A stretch of DNA of 64,000 nucleotides, taken from Actinomycetota bacterium. GTDB lineage: Bacteria; Actinomycetota; Actinomycetes; Streptosporangiales; Streptosporangiaceae. Where the stretch lies: contig PMSU01000063.1 of NCBI GenBank assembly GCA_003168255.1, positions 166 to 64,165 on the forward strand, given 5' to 3'. Made by a program: the position numbers and the translations under genes. Below, piece after piece: positions 9,966 to 18,781 of this stretch. The notes under the pieces are model-generated. The model searched no databases. It was given only the letters and a program-made list of their open reading frames with translations, and was not told where the DNA came from. Positions within the stretch are counted from its first letter, which is position 1. Each line of letters begins with the position of its first letter.

Positions 9966-11780
9966 GTGATCCGGTTCAGCGCCGCGCTTGTCGTAGTGGG
10001 GCTTGGGCTGCTCCTGGCGGGTGCGCTCACCAGCGAGTTGCCACTTGTCTACGCGGCGATCGCCGTGAGCGTGTTCGCCGCAGTCATGCTCGCGGTGGGC
10101 GTGATCGCGGGCCGTGAGGAGATCCTTGGCCGGGATGTGACGGCCGCAGCGGACAACACAGCATTTGATCGCGGTGCTGCCCAGGGCCGCGGAGCCGTCG
10201 CTATCCCTGATGACGCCGCTGTGAGCGCGGGTCCCTTGCCGCTAGTCGGCGCGGGACCCGTTGCTGCGTATGCGTCTGCTGGACAGGCAAGGCACGTCGC
10301 TCATCGTGGAGCGGCCGCGGGCGTACTGAACATCCAGAATGCGGTCGAGGCAGTATCGCCGGCGGACGCCGCCGCGGTCGGCCCGAGTTCCTCTGGGCTC
10401 GGCTGGCCGCCAGGAAAAGCTCCGGCCGACGAGCTGTGGGCCCGGGTAGACGCTGAACTGGCCGCTGCAGGTGCCGCGGCCCGCGCACCGAGGCTGACCA
10501 AGGATTCAGCCACGGAGGAGGTCTGGGGGCGCGTCGAGCTAGAGCTCACTAAGCCGGTTCAGTTCGACGCCAAGCTCCGTGGCTGGGAGGAGTCCACGCC
10601 GACGAAGCGACCTGCGGCCCTCGAACCGCTGCGCCCCGAATGGCCCGAGCGCCTGGCGATCACCGAGTCGGCAACGGCGGACGAGGGTCGCACCCCGCAC
10701 GACAATGCTGCGGCGATCGCGGGAACGGCCGGATGGACAGTCGAGCGTGAGGTCGTCGGCGACGGCGCGGAGGCCGCCCAGGCACGGGACACCGACGAGA
10801 CCATTTCCCCCGCCTATGAACGGACAGACCTGGATACCGCGAACTACCCGCGTGCCGCAGGCAATGCAGCCGCTGTTGCAGCCGCGGATGCCGCGTCCCG
10901 GGGAGCCGCGGATGCCGCGCCCCGGGGAACGGCTCATTTCCTCGCTTGGGCGAACGAGAGCCCGGCGGACGACAAGGGTCCGGCGGACGACAAGGGTCCG
11001 GCGGACGACAAGGGTCCGGCGGACGACAAGGGTCTGGCGGACGGTAGGAATGCGGGCGAAGAAGTCGAGTCGGCCGGGGACAGCGTGGTCTCTGCAGTCG
11101 GCTGGACTGGCGAGACCCCGACGCCGGACGAAGGGGCGTCGGCTGACGCAGAAGCAGCGGCTGGCCAAGGGGCAGTGCCCGCCGAACGGGCAGTGCCTGC
11201 CGAACCGGCGGCGACCAGCGTCGGGACGGTCCCTGGCGACAGGGGAGTGCCTGGCGCCGAGGCAGCGCCCCGTGCGGAGGCGGCCGCCGGGCAGTCGGCC
11301 GCCGACGAGACCGAGACGACTGGTGAAGGAACGCCGGACGACGAGGACTCAGCCGCCGGAGCCAGCCCGTCACCGGTGCTTAACCGCGCCAATCGCGAGC
11401 CAGGCCGGGTAGTGGGGCCCGGCCACGTGGCCGTGGTTCCAGGAGTCCCCCGCTACCACCGGGACGGGTGCATGCTCATCCGGTTCCTTGGCGAGGGTGA
11501 CGTTGAGTCGGTCACCCGCGAGGCGGCGGAGGCGGCGGGCTGCGTGCCGTGCCGCGCGTGCCAGCCAGACAAGTCCCTGGCCGGAGCCGACTTACGCATC
11601 AGCCGGCCATGGCACGGCCCGGCCGAGGCACGTCACGGCCCGGCCGGCCGACACCAGCTGGATCAGGCGCGGCTCAGCCAGAAGGTCAGGCCGAGTTCTG
11701 CATCGACGTGTTCCCGGATAGCGGGCTGGCCGCCGAACGCCGCCAGGGCTGCGGCAGGTTCCGGCCGTCCCCGGGCGTAA
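9966..11780 (+). CDS. Membrane-anchored low-complexity protein with C-terminal CxxC domain, function unknown
   Basis: The 604-residue product begins with two membrane spans (about residues 5-22 and 28-48), followed by ~450 residues of Ala/Glu/Asp-rich low-complexity sequence, including four perfect 18-base repeats encoding ADDKGP (10962-11033). A short conserved C-terminal domain follows: PGVPRYHRDGCMLIRFLGEGDVE ... AGCVPCRACQPD, with a CxxC pair that could bind a metal. Actinobacteria often carry a protein of this plan right behind divIVA, so a link to polar growth is possible but unproven. The GTG start follows ggagga at 9952-9957. The last ~40 codons run over the 3' end of the opposing ileS (11663-11780), and the conserved domain ends well before that, so the tail may be a recent read-through extension. 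Confidence 0.7.
   Translation: MIRFSAALVVVGLGLLLAGALTSELPLVYAAIAVSVFAAVMLAVGVIAGREEILGRDVTAAADNTAFDRGAAQGRGAVAIPDDAAVSAGPLPLVGAGPVAAYASAGQARHVAHRGAAAGVLNIQNAVEAVSPADAAAVGPSSSGLGWPPGKAPADELWARVDAELAAAGAAARAPRLTKDSATEEVWGRVELELTKPVQFDAKLRGWEESTPTKRPAALEPLRPEWPERLAITESATADEGRTPHDNAAAIAGTAGWTVEREVVGDGAEAAQARDTDETISPAYERTDLDTANYPRAAGNAAAVAAADAASRGAADAAPRGTAHFLAWANESPADDKGPADDKGPADDKGPADDKGLADGRNAGEEVESAGDSVVSAVGWTGETPTPDEGASADAEAAAGQGAVPAERAVPAEPAATSVGTVPGDRGVPGAEAAPRAEAAAGQSAADETETTGEGTPDDEDSAAGASPSPVLNRANREPGRVVGPGHVAVVPGVPRYHRDGCMLIRFLGEGDVESVTREAAEAAGCVPCRACQPDKSLAGADLRISRPWHGPAEARHGPAGRHQLDQARLSQKVRPSSASTCSRIAGWPPNAARAAAGSGRPRA
10962..11033 (+). repeat. 18-bp in-frame tandem repeat, 4 copies
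   Basis: Four perfect head-to-tail copies of an 18-base unit (ccggcggacgacaagggt) lie inside the low-complexity part of the unknown gene behind divIVA; a degenerate fifth follows. Being a multiple of three, copy changes would keep the frame and lengthen or shorten an acidic linker. Confidence 0.9.
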
Positions 11781-14700
11781 TTCACCGCCAGCACCTCGCC
11801 GGCGATCATCTGGCCGTGCTCGGTGAGCGCCGCGCCGAGTTCGGCATCGGCGGTATCCCACCACAGCGAAATCCGGTCACTCACGTCCAGGCCCGCATTC
11901 TTGCGCTCGTCCTGGATGAGCCTGACGACCTCGCGGGCCAGTCCCTCGCGCCGCAGCTCCGGCGTGATCGTCACCTCGAGCGCCACGGTCTCCCCGCCGT
12001 CGGTGGCGACTGCCCAGCCGGACCTCGGTGTCTGCGTGATGATCACATCTTCCGGCCGCAGCGAGACCGGTGCACCGTCCACGGTGACCGAGGCCGTCCC
12101 GGCCGAACCCATCTCGCCGGCCAGCCACGCGGCGTCCGCCCCGGCAATCGCGGCCGCCACCGCGGGAGTGGACTTGCCGTAGCGCGGCCCGAGCGCGCGG
12201 AAGTCCGCCTTCACCGTGTAGTCGACCAGATCGCTGCCCTCTCCGGTCAGCGTGTCGATCACCCGCACGTTGAGTTCTTCAGCGACCAGGGCCACAAGCT
12301 GTGCGGGTAGCCCGGCGAAGCCGGACGCGCTGACCAGGCTGCGGGCAAGCGGCTGGCGGGTCCGCACGGATGCCCCGGCGCGTGCTGAGCGGCCCAGCTC
12401 GACAAGCCGCCGGACCAGCGCCATGTCCGCGGACAGCTGCCTGTCCACCAGCGTCTGATCCGAAGCTGGCCACCGGGCCAGGTGCACAGAGTCCGGGTCT
12501 CCTGGTCTGCGCAGAACCCCCCACACGTAGTCGGTAAGGAACGGCGTGAACGGTGCCATCAGGCGGGTGAGCGTCTCCAGGCATTCGAGCAACGTGGCGA
12601 ACGCCGCCGCGCCCTCGGGCGTGCCCGGTCCCTCCCAGAATCGCCGGCGTGACCGCCGCACGTACCAGTTGGACAGGTCATCGACGAACGAGGCGAGCCT
12701 GCGGCCGGCGCCCGCCGTGTCGAAGTCTTCCAGCGCGCCAGTGACATCCCTGACCAGCGCGTGCAGCTCGCTCAGGATCCACCGGTCCAGCAGCGGCCTG
12801 GCAGACGGCGGGGCCGCGGTCATCCATCCGGCGTCACTGCCTCCCGCCGCGGCCGCGTTCGCGTAGAGCACGAAGAACGACACGGTGTTCCAGTAGGTGA
12901 GCAGCACCTTCCTGACGGTCTCGTCGAGGACGCCGTGCCCCAGCCTGCGCGCCGCCCAGGGCGATCCCGCGGTGGTGAAGAACCAGCGGAGCGCGTCAGC
13001 GCCGTGGGAGTCCATCAGCGGGATCGGCTCGATCACGTTGCCCAGGTGCTTGCTCATCTTCCGGCCCTGCTCGTCCATGATCAGGCCGAGGCAGACCACG
13101 TTCTCGTACGAGGACCGGCCGAAGACGAGCGTGCCGATCGCCATCAGCGAGTAGAACCAGCCCCTGGTCTGGTCGATCGCCTCGCAGATGAACTGCGCCG
13201 GGTAGGCCTTCTCGAAGTCCGCCTCGTTCCGCAGCGGTGCGCCATGCTGCGCGAACGGCATCGAACCCGAGTCATACCAAGCGTCGATCACGTCGGGCAC
13301 CCGGTGCGCCGCCTCGCCGCACTGTCGGCATCCGATCGTCACCTCATCCACCTGCGGCCGGTGCGGGTCCAGCCCGGACAGGTCCTGGCCGGCCAGTTCC
13401 GACAGCTCGGCCAGCGAACCGACGCAGGTGACATGGTCGTTCTGGCATGTCCACAGCGGCAGCGGCGTACCCCAGTACCTGGTCCGGGACAGCGCCCAGT
13501 CCACGTTGTTGCGCAGCCATTCGCCATAGCGGCCGTGCTTGATCGTGGGCGGCTGCCAGTTCGTCCGCTCGTTCTCTGCCAGCAGCGCGTCCTTGATCTG
13601 CGTGGTGCGGATGTACCAGGACGGCAGCGCGTAATAGAGCAGCGGCGTTCCGCAGCGCCAGCAATGCGGGTAACTGTGCTCGTAGATCTCGGTGCGGAAA
13701 AGTATGCCCCGCTCATCCAGGTCGTTAACCAGGCGTCCGTCCGCGTCCTTGAAGAACAGCCCGCCCACCAGCGGCACCGACTCGTCGAACCGCCCGTCCG
13801 GCCTGATCGGGTTGACGACGGGCAGCCCGTGGGCGCGACCCGTCTCCATGTCATCGGCTCCGAAAGCCGGCGCCATATGTACCAGGCCGGTCCCGTCTTC
13901 GGTCGTCACGAAATCCGCGGTCACTACGATGTGCGCGTTAGGGATGTCGATTAGTCCGAACGGCTGGCGATAGGTAGCACCAGCAAGGTCCTTGCCGACC
14001 ATACGGGCGACGACTTCCCAGCCGTCACCGAGCACTCGCTGCATCAGCTGCTCGGCGATCACCACCCGGTTGCCGTCGCCGGGCTTGCGGGCTACCACAT
14101 AAGTCTCGTCCGGGTGCACGGCCACAGCCGTGTTGGACACGAGCGTCCACGGCGTGGTGGTCCATACCAGCAGGTCCGCCGCGGTCAGCTCGGGGTCCGC
14201 GCCCGGTGGCAGGGTGCGCAGCGGGAACCTGACCGTCACCGACGGGTCGCCCACCATCTGGTAGACATCCGGCTGGCCAAGCTCGTGGTCCGATAGCGGC
14301 GTGCCACAGCGCGGGCAGTACGGGCTGATCCGGTAGTCCTGCATGAGCAGGCCCTTGTCAAAGATCGACTTGAGCGACCACCAGACCGACTCGACGTAGC
14401 TGGCATCCATCGTCCGGTACGCCCTGGATGTGTCGATCCAGTAGCCCATGCGCTCGGTCAGTTCCTCGAAGGCGTCCACGTTCCGCAGCACGGACTCACG
14501 GCAGCGTGCGTTGAACTCCGTGATCCCGTATGCCTCGATGTCCTTCTTGCCCGACAGCCCGAGTTCCTTCTCGACGGCAACCTCTACCGGCAAGCCATGG
14601 CAGTCCCAGCCGGCCCTGCGCGGGACGTGGAATCCCTGCATGGTCTTGAATCGGGGGAAGACGTCCTTGAAGACCCGTGCCTCGACATGATGCACGCCAG

Positions 14701-14932
14701 GGATGCCGTTCGCGGTCGGCGGCCCCTCATAGAACGTCCACAGCGGGCCGTCGGCGGTCTGCTCGAGCGAGCGCTCGAAGACTTTGCCGTCCCGCCAGCG
14801 CGACAGCATCTCGTGCTCCATCGCGGGCAGATCCGGCCTGCCGGACAGCGCGGGATACGGCAGCCTGCCGCCAGGGTTGCCGGCGGGCACGGCGGTGCCT
14901 GCCGCGCCCGTGGCGTCATCGCGATGTTGCAT
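11663..14932 (-). CDS. ileS: Isoleucyl-tRNA synthetase, type 2 (IleRS2-like)
   Basis: IleRS charges tRNA-Ile and edits Val. The 1089-residue length and sequence follow the long, eukaryote-like type 2 group. Class I signatures: the HIGH element is altered to GVHH (residues 79-82, in PGVHHVEAR), and KMSK is KMSKH at about residue 625 (DEQGRKMSKHLGNV). The editing (CP1) domain lies between, with a zinc-type CPRCGTPLSDHE cluster; a second CxxC...CxxC set (CWRCGTPLLYY, CRQCGEAAH) is visible. The C-terminal anticodon-binding region follows YVRRSRRRFWEG. A T-box leader lies upstream. The 3' end overlaps the opposing unknown gene by 118 bases. The GxHH form has been tied to very high mupirocin resistance in other IleRS2 enzymes (established knowledge); for this enzyme it is inference. 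Confidence 0.96.
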   Translation of the reverse strand: MQHRDDATGAAGTAVPAGNPGGRLPYPALSGRPDLPAMEHEMLSRWRDGKVFERSLEQTADGPLWTFYEGPPTANGIPGVHHVEARVFKDVFPRFKTMQGFHVPRRAGWDCHGLPVEVAVEKELGLSGKKDIEAYGITEFNARCRESVLRNVDAFEELTERMGYWIDTSRAYRTMDASYVESVWWSLKSIFDKGLLMQDYRISPYCPRCGTPLSDHELGQPDVYQMVGDPSVTVRFPLRTLPPGADPELTAADLLVWTTTPWTLVSNTAVAVHPDETYVVARKPGDGNRVVIAEQLMQRVLGDGWEVVARMVGKDLAGATYRQPFGLIDIPNAHIVVTADFVTTEDGTGLVHMAPAFGADDMETGRAHGLPVVNPIRPDGRFDESVPLVGGLFFKDADGRLVNDLDERGILFRTEIYEHSYPHCWRCGTPLLYYALPSWYIRTTQIKDALLAENERTNWQPPTIKHGRYGEWLRNNVDWALSRTRYWGTPLPLWTCQNDHVTCVGSLAELSELAGQDLSGLDPHRPQVDEVTIGCRQCGEAAHRVPDVIDAWYDSGSMPFAQHGAPLRNEADFEKAYPAQFICEAIDQTRGWFYSLMAIGTLVFGRSSYENVVCLGLIMDEQGRKMSKHLGNVIEPIPLMDSHGADALRWFFTTAGSPWAARRLGHGVLDETVRKVLLTYWNTVSFFVLYANAAAAGGSDAGWMTAAPPSARPLLDRWILSELHALVRDVTGALEDFDTAGAGRRLASFVDDLSNWYVRRSRRRFWEGPGTPEGAAAFATLLECLETLTRLMAPFTPFLTDYVWGVLRRPGDPDSVHLARWPASDQTLVDRQLSADMALVRRLVELGRSARAGASVRTRQPLARSLVSASGFAGLPAQLVALVAEELNVRVIDTLTGEGSDLVDYTVKADFRALGPRYGKSTPAVAAAIAGADAAWLAGEMGSAGTASVTVDGAPVSLRPEDVIITQTPRSGWAVATDGGETVALEVTITPELRREGLAREVVRLIQDERKNAGLDVSDRISLWWDTADAELGAALTEHGQMIAGEVLAVNYARGRPEPAAALAAFGGQPAIREHVDAELGLTFWLSRA

Positions 14933-14944
14933 GGTGGGGTGCCC

Positions 14945-15175
14945 TCCCGCGGGTCCTCACGCGAGCGGCGCTCGCATGCCTGCGCGAAGGGACGAGACGA
15001 GCCTGCGGCCGTCCCGCGGTACCACCCTCCTTGGCCCGTGCACCTGACCCGCCAACCCGGCGAGCGCGGCCACCTGGCCCTCTCCGTTGAGTCCTGCTGC
15101 CGGTTCTACTTGGCCCGTGGCCGTTCTTCCGGCGGCTCCGGGGTGATCTGGTCCGCTGGGCGTGCCCCGGGCTCG
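14945..15175 (-). promoter_or_regulatory. T-box riboswitch leader of ileS
   Basis: On the minus strand upstream of ileS lies the T-box core GGTGGTACCGCGGG (15026-15013). Its TGGT bulge can pair with the ACCA end of uncharged tRNA-Ile (discriminator A73). About 120 bases further upstream an ATC triplet (15147-15145) sits in a hairpin context suited to be the Ile specifier codon. Actinobacterial ileS T-boxes have very short stem I and act on translation by freeing or hiding the ribosome site; here a GGGAGG lies about 10 bases before the ATG. Limits are approximate. Confidence 0.85.
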
Positions 15176-15284
15176 CACCCAACCCCGGGTCGCTCCAGGC
15201 CGCGGTCAGCGGCAGCTGTCCCCATCTGTGCCGTGCAGACTGCCACGATATCCGATCGCCAGCCGGGCGCCGAACGGTTTCCGT

Positions 15285-15416
15285 GCCTGCTGCCCGTTCC
15301 CGCCGTGCCCGCTGCCCGTTCCCGCCGTGCCTGCTGCCCGTTCCCGCCGTGCCTGCTGCCCGTTCCCGCCGTGCCTGCTGCCCGTTCCCGCCGTGCCTGC
15401 TGCCCGTTCCCGCCGT
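15285..15416 (+). repeat. 22-bp tandem repeat, 6 copies
   Basis: Six head-to-tail copies of gcctgctgcccgttcccgccgt (second copy has one change) lie between the divergent ileS T-box leader and the secreted-protein gene. The rest of the gap 15176-15430 shows no gene. The unit is not a multiple of three and no supported gene crosses it, so this is a noncoding minisatellite. Confidence 0.93.
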
Positions 15417-15429
15417 GCCCGCGCCAGGC

Positions 15430-15459
15430 TTGACGCCGGGAATGTCATGGTTTTACGCT
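15430..15459 (+). promoter_or_regulatory. Probable promoter of the secreted-protein gene
   Basis: TTGACG (15430-15435) and TACGCT (15454-15459) are 18 bases apart and lie upstream of the signal-peptide gene. Because an in-frame ATG at 15447 falls inside this promoter, the later start at 15501 (or 15492) is favoured. Confidence 0.5.
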
Positions 15460-15500
15460 CGCTTGACCCAAACGAACGGTCGAGAGCGAGGATGCTAGCA

Positions 15501-16160
15501 ATGCGACGATCTTGGTGTGTACCGGTCACGCTAGTGTCGGCGGTCTCGGCCGCTCTACTTATGCTGCCTGGGGCCGCGGCATCGGCGGCTACCGCGGCGT
15601 CCAAGAACCTCATACTGAACCCGGGCGCGGAGGCAGGCGCCGGGTCCACCGACGGCAGCACGGTGCCCGTCCCGCACTGGGCCGTCGTGTCTGGCGGCAC
15701 CTTCACCGCGGTCCAGTATGGAGCTGCGGGCGGCTTCCCCGCCAAGACTGACCCAGGCCCGACGAAGCGGGGTGCTAATTTCTTCGCCGGCGGACCGGAC
15801 AGCGCGTCGGCCATGGCGATGCAGACCGACAGCCTCAAGGCCTACAAGGGGATCATCGCGTCGGGAGCGAACTACACCTTCAAGGCGTGGCTCGGCGGCT
15901 ATGCCGACCAAGACGACGACGCGACGGTGCAGGTCGCCTGGTACAAGTCCAACGGGACACTGACGGGCACTGTCACCCTCGGGCCGGTGACGGCCGCCGA
16001 TCGCGACGATCAGACCGGGCTGCTGTTGCAGCAGACCACCGGATTCATCCCGGCCGGCTCCGCGAAGATGGTCGTGACGATACTGATGACCAGGGCCGAG
16101 GGCGATTACAACGACGGCTACGCCGACGACCTCTCCTTCACTGTCAAGGCAGCTGGGTAG
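15501..16160 (+). CDS. Secreted protein with galactose-binding-like (CBM-type) fold, function unknown
   Basis: The 219-residue product starts with a Sec signal peptide (MRRSWCVPVTLVSAVSAALLMLPGAAASA), cleaved near residue 30. The mature part opens with KNLILNPGAEAG, the typical first strand of jelly-roll carbohydrate-binding modules (NxxPGAExG), and continues as beta-rich sequence ending DGYADDLSFTV, the usual closing calcium-site strand of such domains. No catalytic domain is present, so it is a stand-alone binding module or wall-associated protein. The start at 15501 has gcgagg 9 bases upstream; an alternative ATG is at 15492. Domain assignment rests on end motifs only. Confidence 0.7.
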   Translation: MRRSWCVPVTLVSAVSAALLMLPGAAASAATAASKNLILNPGAEAGAGSTDGSTVPVPHWAVVSGGTFTAVQYGAAGGFPAKTDPGPTKRGANFFAGGPDSASAMAMQTDSLKAYKGIIASGANYTFKAWLGGYADQDDDATVQVAWYKSNGTLTGTVTLGPVTAADRDDQTGLLLQQTTGFIPAGSAKMVVTILMTRAEGDYNDGYADDLSFTVKAAG

Positions 16161-16296
16161 CTGCCCGCGGCTGGCGCCAGCGCCTCGCCCGGCCGTCAGC
16201 CGCATCCGCGTTTTGCAGATGGCTGTCATCCCGCTTATCCTCCGGTGACTGCTCACTTTCAAGATCGTCGACATTTCGCGCCGAGGGAGGTCCGAG

Positions 16297-16716
16297 ATGG
16301 CTGAAGCCACCCGATCCGGCGCTGCTGCTCTTGCGGTACGGCCGGGGGAGGAACGCTGGACCGAGACCGAGCTCGGCGAGGTCCGGGCGGAGCTCGAATC
16401 CGAGGTCGCTGAGCGGCGCACCGAGATCTCCAAGGCCGAGTCCGAGATCGCCGAGCGGATCGGCGACGCGGTCGCCGACGCCGGCGATGACCTGGCTGAC
16501 GCCGGGGCGAAGACGTTCGAACGCGAGCAAGAACTCGCCGCTACCCACCATGCCAAGGAACTTCTGGAGCAGAACGAGCGAGCGCTGGCCAGGATCACGG
16601 CCGGAACGTACGGCGTATGCGAGTCGTGTGGGAAACCCATCGGGAAGGCGCGCCTGCAGGCATTTCCCCGCGCCACCCTCTGCGTCGCGTGCAAACAGCG
16701 TGAAGAGCGCCGCTGA
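16297..16716 (+). CDS. TraR/DksA family zinc finger protein
   Basis: The 139-residue protein has a long charged coiled-coil N-terminal half (residues ~20-100) and a C-terminal four-cysteine zinc finger, CESCGKPIGKARLQAFPRATLCVAC (about residues 107-131), which defines the TraR/DksA group. DksA-like proteins enter the RNA polymerase secondary channel; many actinobacterial members of this subfamily have unproved roles. The ATG is preceded by ggaggt at 16285. It sits directly before lspA, an order seen in other actinobacteria, and is probably co-transcribed with it. Confidence 0.85.
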   Translation: MAEATRSGAAALAVRPGEERWTETELGEVRAELESEVAERRTEISKAESEIAERIGDAVADAGDDLADAGAKTFEREQELAATHHAKELLEQNERALARITAGTYGVCESCGKPIGKARLQAFPRATLCVACKQREERR

Positions 16717-16723
16717 CGGGCCG

Positions 16724-17554
16724 ATGATGGGCACCGATGCGCGCGCGGACACCCCAGTTCCTGACCATCACGGCGATCCCGGAGGTGGCGGCCCTGCGAC
16801 TTCAGCATCCGGGCGGCTTCACGTAACCGTCCTGTGCGGCGTCGCTGCGTTCGTTCTCACCGCCGACGTCGTCTCCAAGATCATCGTCGTGGCGCACCTG
16901 GCTGGCCGTCCTCCTATCCGGCTCCTCGGCGGGTTTCTCACCCTCCGGCTGCTGCGCAACAGCGGTGCGGCGTTCAGCATCGGGACCTCGATGACGGTCG
17001 TGTTCACCGCCATCGCAGTTGGCGTGATCATCTTCATCCTGCGGACCGCGCGAAGGCTGCGCAGCCTGCCCTGGGCGATCACGCTCGGCCTGCTCCTTGG
17101 CGGTGCCACAGGCAACCTGGCAGACCGGATCTTCCGCTCGCCGGGGCCGATGCGCGGCTTCGTGGTGGACTGGATACAGCTGCCGCACTGGCCGGTGTTC
17201 AACCTGGCTGATTCCGCGATTGTCTGCGGCGGAGTGCTGGCGGTCCTGCTGGCCGTCCGCGGGTTGCGGGTGGACGGCACACTAGACACGGGCCGCCGCC
17301 CGCTGGAGCCGCACCGCCCTGCCGGTTCACCCGATCAGGCGGACCAGGCCGGCCATGTGGGCCAGGTCGACCAGGCGGGCAAGGTCGGCCAGATGGGCCA
17401 GGTCGACCAGGCGGGCCAGGCGGGCAAGGTCGGCCAGATGGGCCAGGCCGGCCAGGCGGGCAAGGTCGGCCAGATGGGCCAGGCCGGCCAGGCGGGCCAG
17501 ATGGGCCAGGCCAGCCAGGCTGACCAGGCCGTGCAGCCGAGCGCGGCGGACTAG
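16724..17554 (+). CDS. lspA: Lipoprotein signal peptidase LspA with repeat tail
   Basis: LspA cleaves the signal peptide of diacylated prolipoproteins at the membrane. Four membrane spans and the two catalytic aspartate motifs are seen: GNLADRIFR (about residue 125) and FNLADSAIV (about 160). The normal protein would end near residue 200; here a tail of about 75 residues follows, made of Gln/Gly/Ala repeats (units such as QAGKVGQMG) encoded by a minisatellite at 17332-17533. ATGs at 16724 and 16727 are both possible, 8-11 bases after the upstream gene. The tail is likely disordered and cytoplasmic. It works with lgt (elsewhere in this window) in lipoprotein maturation. Confidence 0.93.
   Translation: MMGTDARADTPVPDHHGDPGGGGPATSASGRLHVTVLCGVAAFVLTADVVSKIIVVAHLAGRPPIRLLGGFLTLRLLRNSGAAFSIGTSMTVVFTAIAVGVIIFILRTARRLRSLPWAITLGLLLGGATGNLADRIFRSPGPMRGFVVDWIQLPHWPVFNLADSAIVCGGVLAVLLAVRGLRVDGTLDTGRRPLEPHRPAGSPDQADQAGHVGQVDQAGKVGQMGQVDQAGQAGKVGQMGQAGQAGKVGQMGQAGQAGQMGQASQADQAVQPSAAD
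17332..17533 (+). repeat. Minisatellite inside 3' end of lspA
   Basis: About 200 bases of nested 9- and 36-base units built from gccaggcgggcaaggtcgg and gccagatgggccag. All units are multiples of three, so the LspA frame stays open. The array ends just before the stop codon. Confidence 0.9.
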
Positions 17555-17565
17555 GCCGTGTCTGG

Positions 17566-18519
17566 ATGACAGCTCTGGATCAGCGCCGGGTGTCGGTCCC
17601 CGACGGCCTGGATGGTGAGCGACTGGATGCGGCGCTGGCCCGCATGTTCGGACTATCCAGGGCGAAAGCCGCGGATTTGATCGCCGATGGCATGGTGCTC
17701 GTCGGCGGGCAGCCCGCCGCGAAGTCGCATCGGGTCGTGGCGGGTGCTTGGCTGGACGTGACGCTACCCCCGCCGCCAGGAGCCAGATCGGCCGCGGCCG
17801 GGCTAGCCGGCCCGCACGGGCGCGTCCCCGGCCTCGAGGTGGTGTACGAGGACACCGACATCGTGGTCGTGGACAAGCCCGCTGGAGTTGCCGCCCACCC
17901 CACGCCGGGCTGGACGGGACCGACCGTCCTGGCCGGCCTGCTCGCCGCGGGTCACACGATCGCCACGAGCGGCGCCGCCGAACGCCAGGGCATCGTGCAC
18001 AGGCTGGACGCAAACACTACCGGGCTGATGGTCGTGGCCAAGAGCGAGTCCGCTTACAGCGCGCTGAAGCGGGCATTCCGGGAGCGGGAGGTGGACAAGC
18101 GCTATCACGCCCTGGTGCAGGGCCACCCCGACCCGCTGCGCGGCACGGTGGACGCGCCGATCGGACGGCATCCCTCCGGTGACGGCAGGTTCGCCGTCGT
18201 GGCTGACGGCAGGCCAAGCGTCACGCATTACGACACGATCGAGGCCTTCCGCGGCGCCAGCCTGGTCGGGATCGGCCTGGAGACCGGGCGGACGCACCAG
18301 ATCCGGGTTCACATGTCGGCGATCAGGCACCCTTGTGCGGGAGACCTGCTCTACGGCGCCGATCCGTCGCTGGCCAAGCAAATCGGGCTAACCAGGCAGT
18401 GGCTGCACGCGGTGAGCCTGGCCTTCGCGCACCCGTCGGACGGCCAGCGGGTCGAATTCCGCAGCGACTACGCGGCCGACCTGGCGCACTCACTCGACGT
18501 GCTCCGCGGTCAGGACTAG
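17566..18519 (+). CDS. rluD: RluD-type 23S rRNA pseudouridine synthase
   Basis: The 317-residue protein isomerises uridines in large-subunit rRNA (RluD/RluC group). It has an N-terminal S4-like RNA-binding domain (residues ~8-65, [23 protein letters not shown]) and the catalytic domain with [12 protein letters not shown], the active-site aspartate in [18 protein letters not shown], and the [23 protein letters not shown] motif. The start is the ATG at 17566, 11 bases after lspA. The lspA-rluD order is conserved in many bacteria. A strong hairpin follows the gene. Confidence 0.92.
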   Translation: MTALDQRRVSVPDGLDGERLDAALARMFGLSRAKAADLIADGMVLVGGQPAAKSHRVVAGAWLDVTLPPPPGARSAAAGLAGPHGRVPGLEVVYEDTDIVVVDKPAGVAAHPTPGWTGPTVLAGLLAAGHTIATSGAAERQGIVHRLDANTTGLMVVAKSESAYSALKRAFREREVDKRYHALVQGHPDPLRGTVDAPIGRHPSGDGRFAVVADGRPSVTHYDTIEAFRGASLVGIGLETGRTHQIRVHMSAIRHPCAGDLLYGADPSLAKQIGLTRQWLHAVSLAFAHPSDGQRVEFRSDYAADLAHSLDVLRGQD

Positions 18520-18560
18520 GCAAGTTCCGGACGGCCGACGCCCGCCCGGGGCGGCCTATG

Positions 18561-18607
18561 GCGGCCCGACACTCCGGGTCCGCCGCGGGCCCGGAGTGTC
18601 GGGCCGC
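18561..18607 (+). terminator. Strong hairpin terminator between rluD and dnaE
   Basis: A perfect 18-bp inverted repeat, GCGGCCCGACACTCCGGG (18561-18578) with its complement at 18590-18607, encloses an 11-base loop. It has no U tract, as is usual for actinobacterial terminators. It lies 41 bases after rluD and about 175 before dnaE. Confidence 0.8.
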
Positions 18608-18781
18608 GGCAGGGGTCGGAGCGGCGATAGGCTTAGCAAGCCGGACTGGCACCGCCGCTCGCGGAGGACCGACCTGCGAGCCCGCCTCCTCGATGGGCAG
18701 TGCTGGCCTCTTCCCCCCGGCTCCGTTAATGACCGCCCTCCGGGGCGCTCTTAGGCATGCCTGAAGGAGGCGGTGTCTTTC

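Noticed and set aside
15285..15416. A CRISPR array
   Set aside because: The repeats are 22 bases long, directly abutting and without spacers, so it is a minisatellite.
15162..15500. Upstream extension of the secreted-protein frame through the 22-bp repeats
   Set aside because: The signal peptide begins at 15501, a promoter lies at 15430-15459, and the repeats are not multiples of three; the upstream frame is fortuitous.
15887..16723. Upstream extension of the lspA frame over the TraR/DksA gene
   Set aside because: That part overlaps a well-supported zinc finger gene in another frame and has no LspA similarity.
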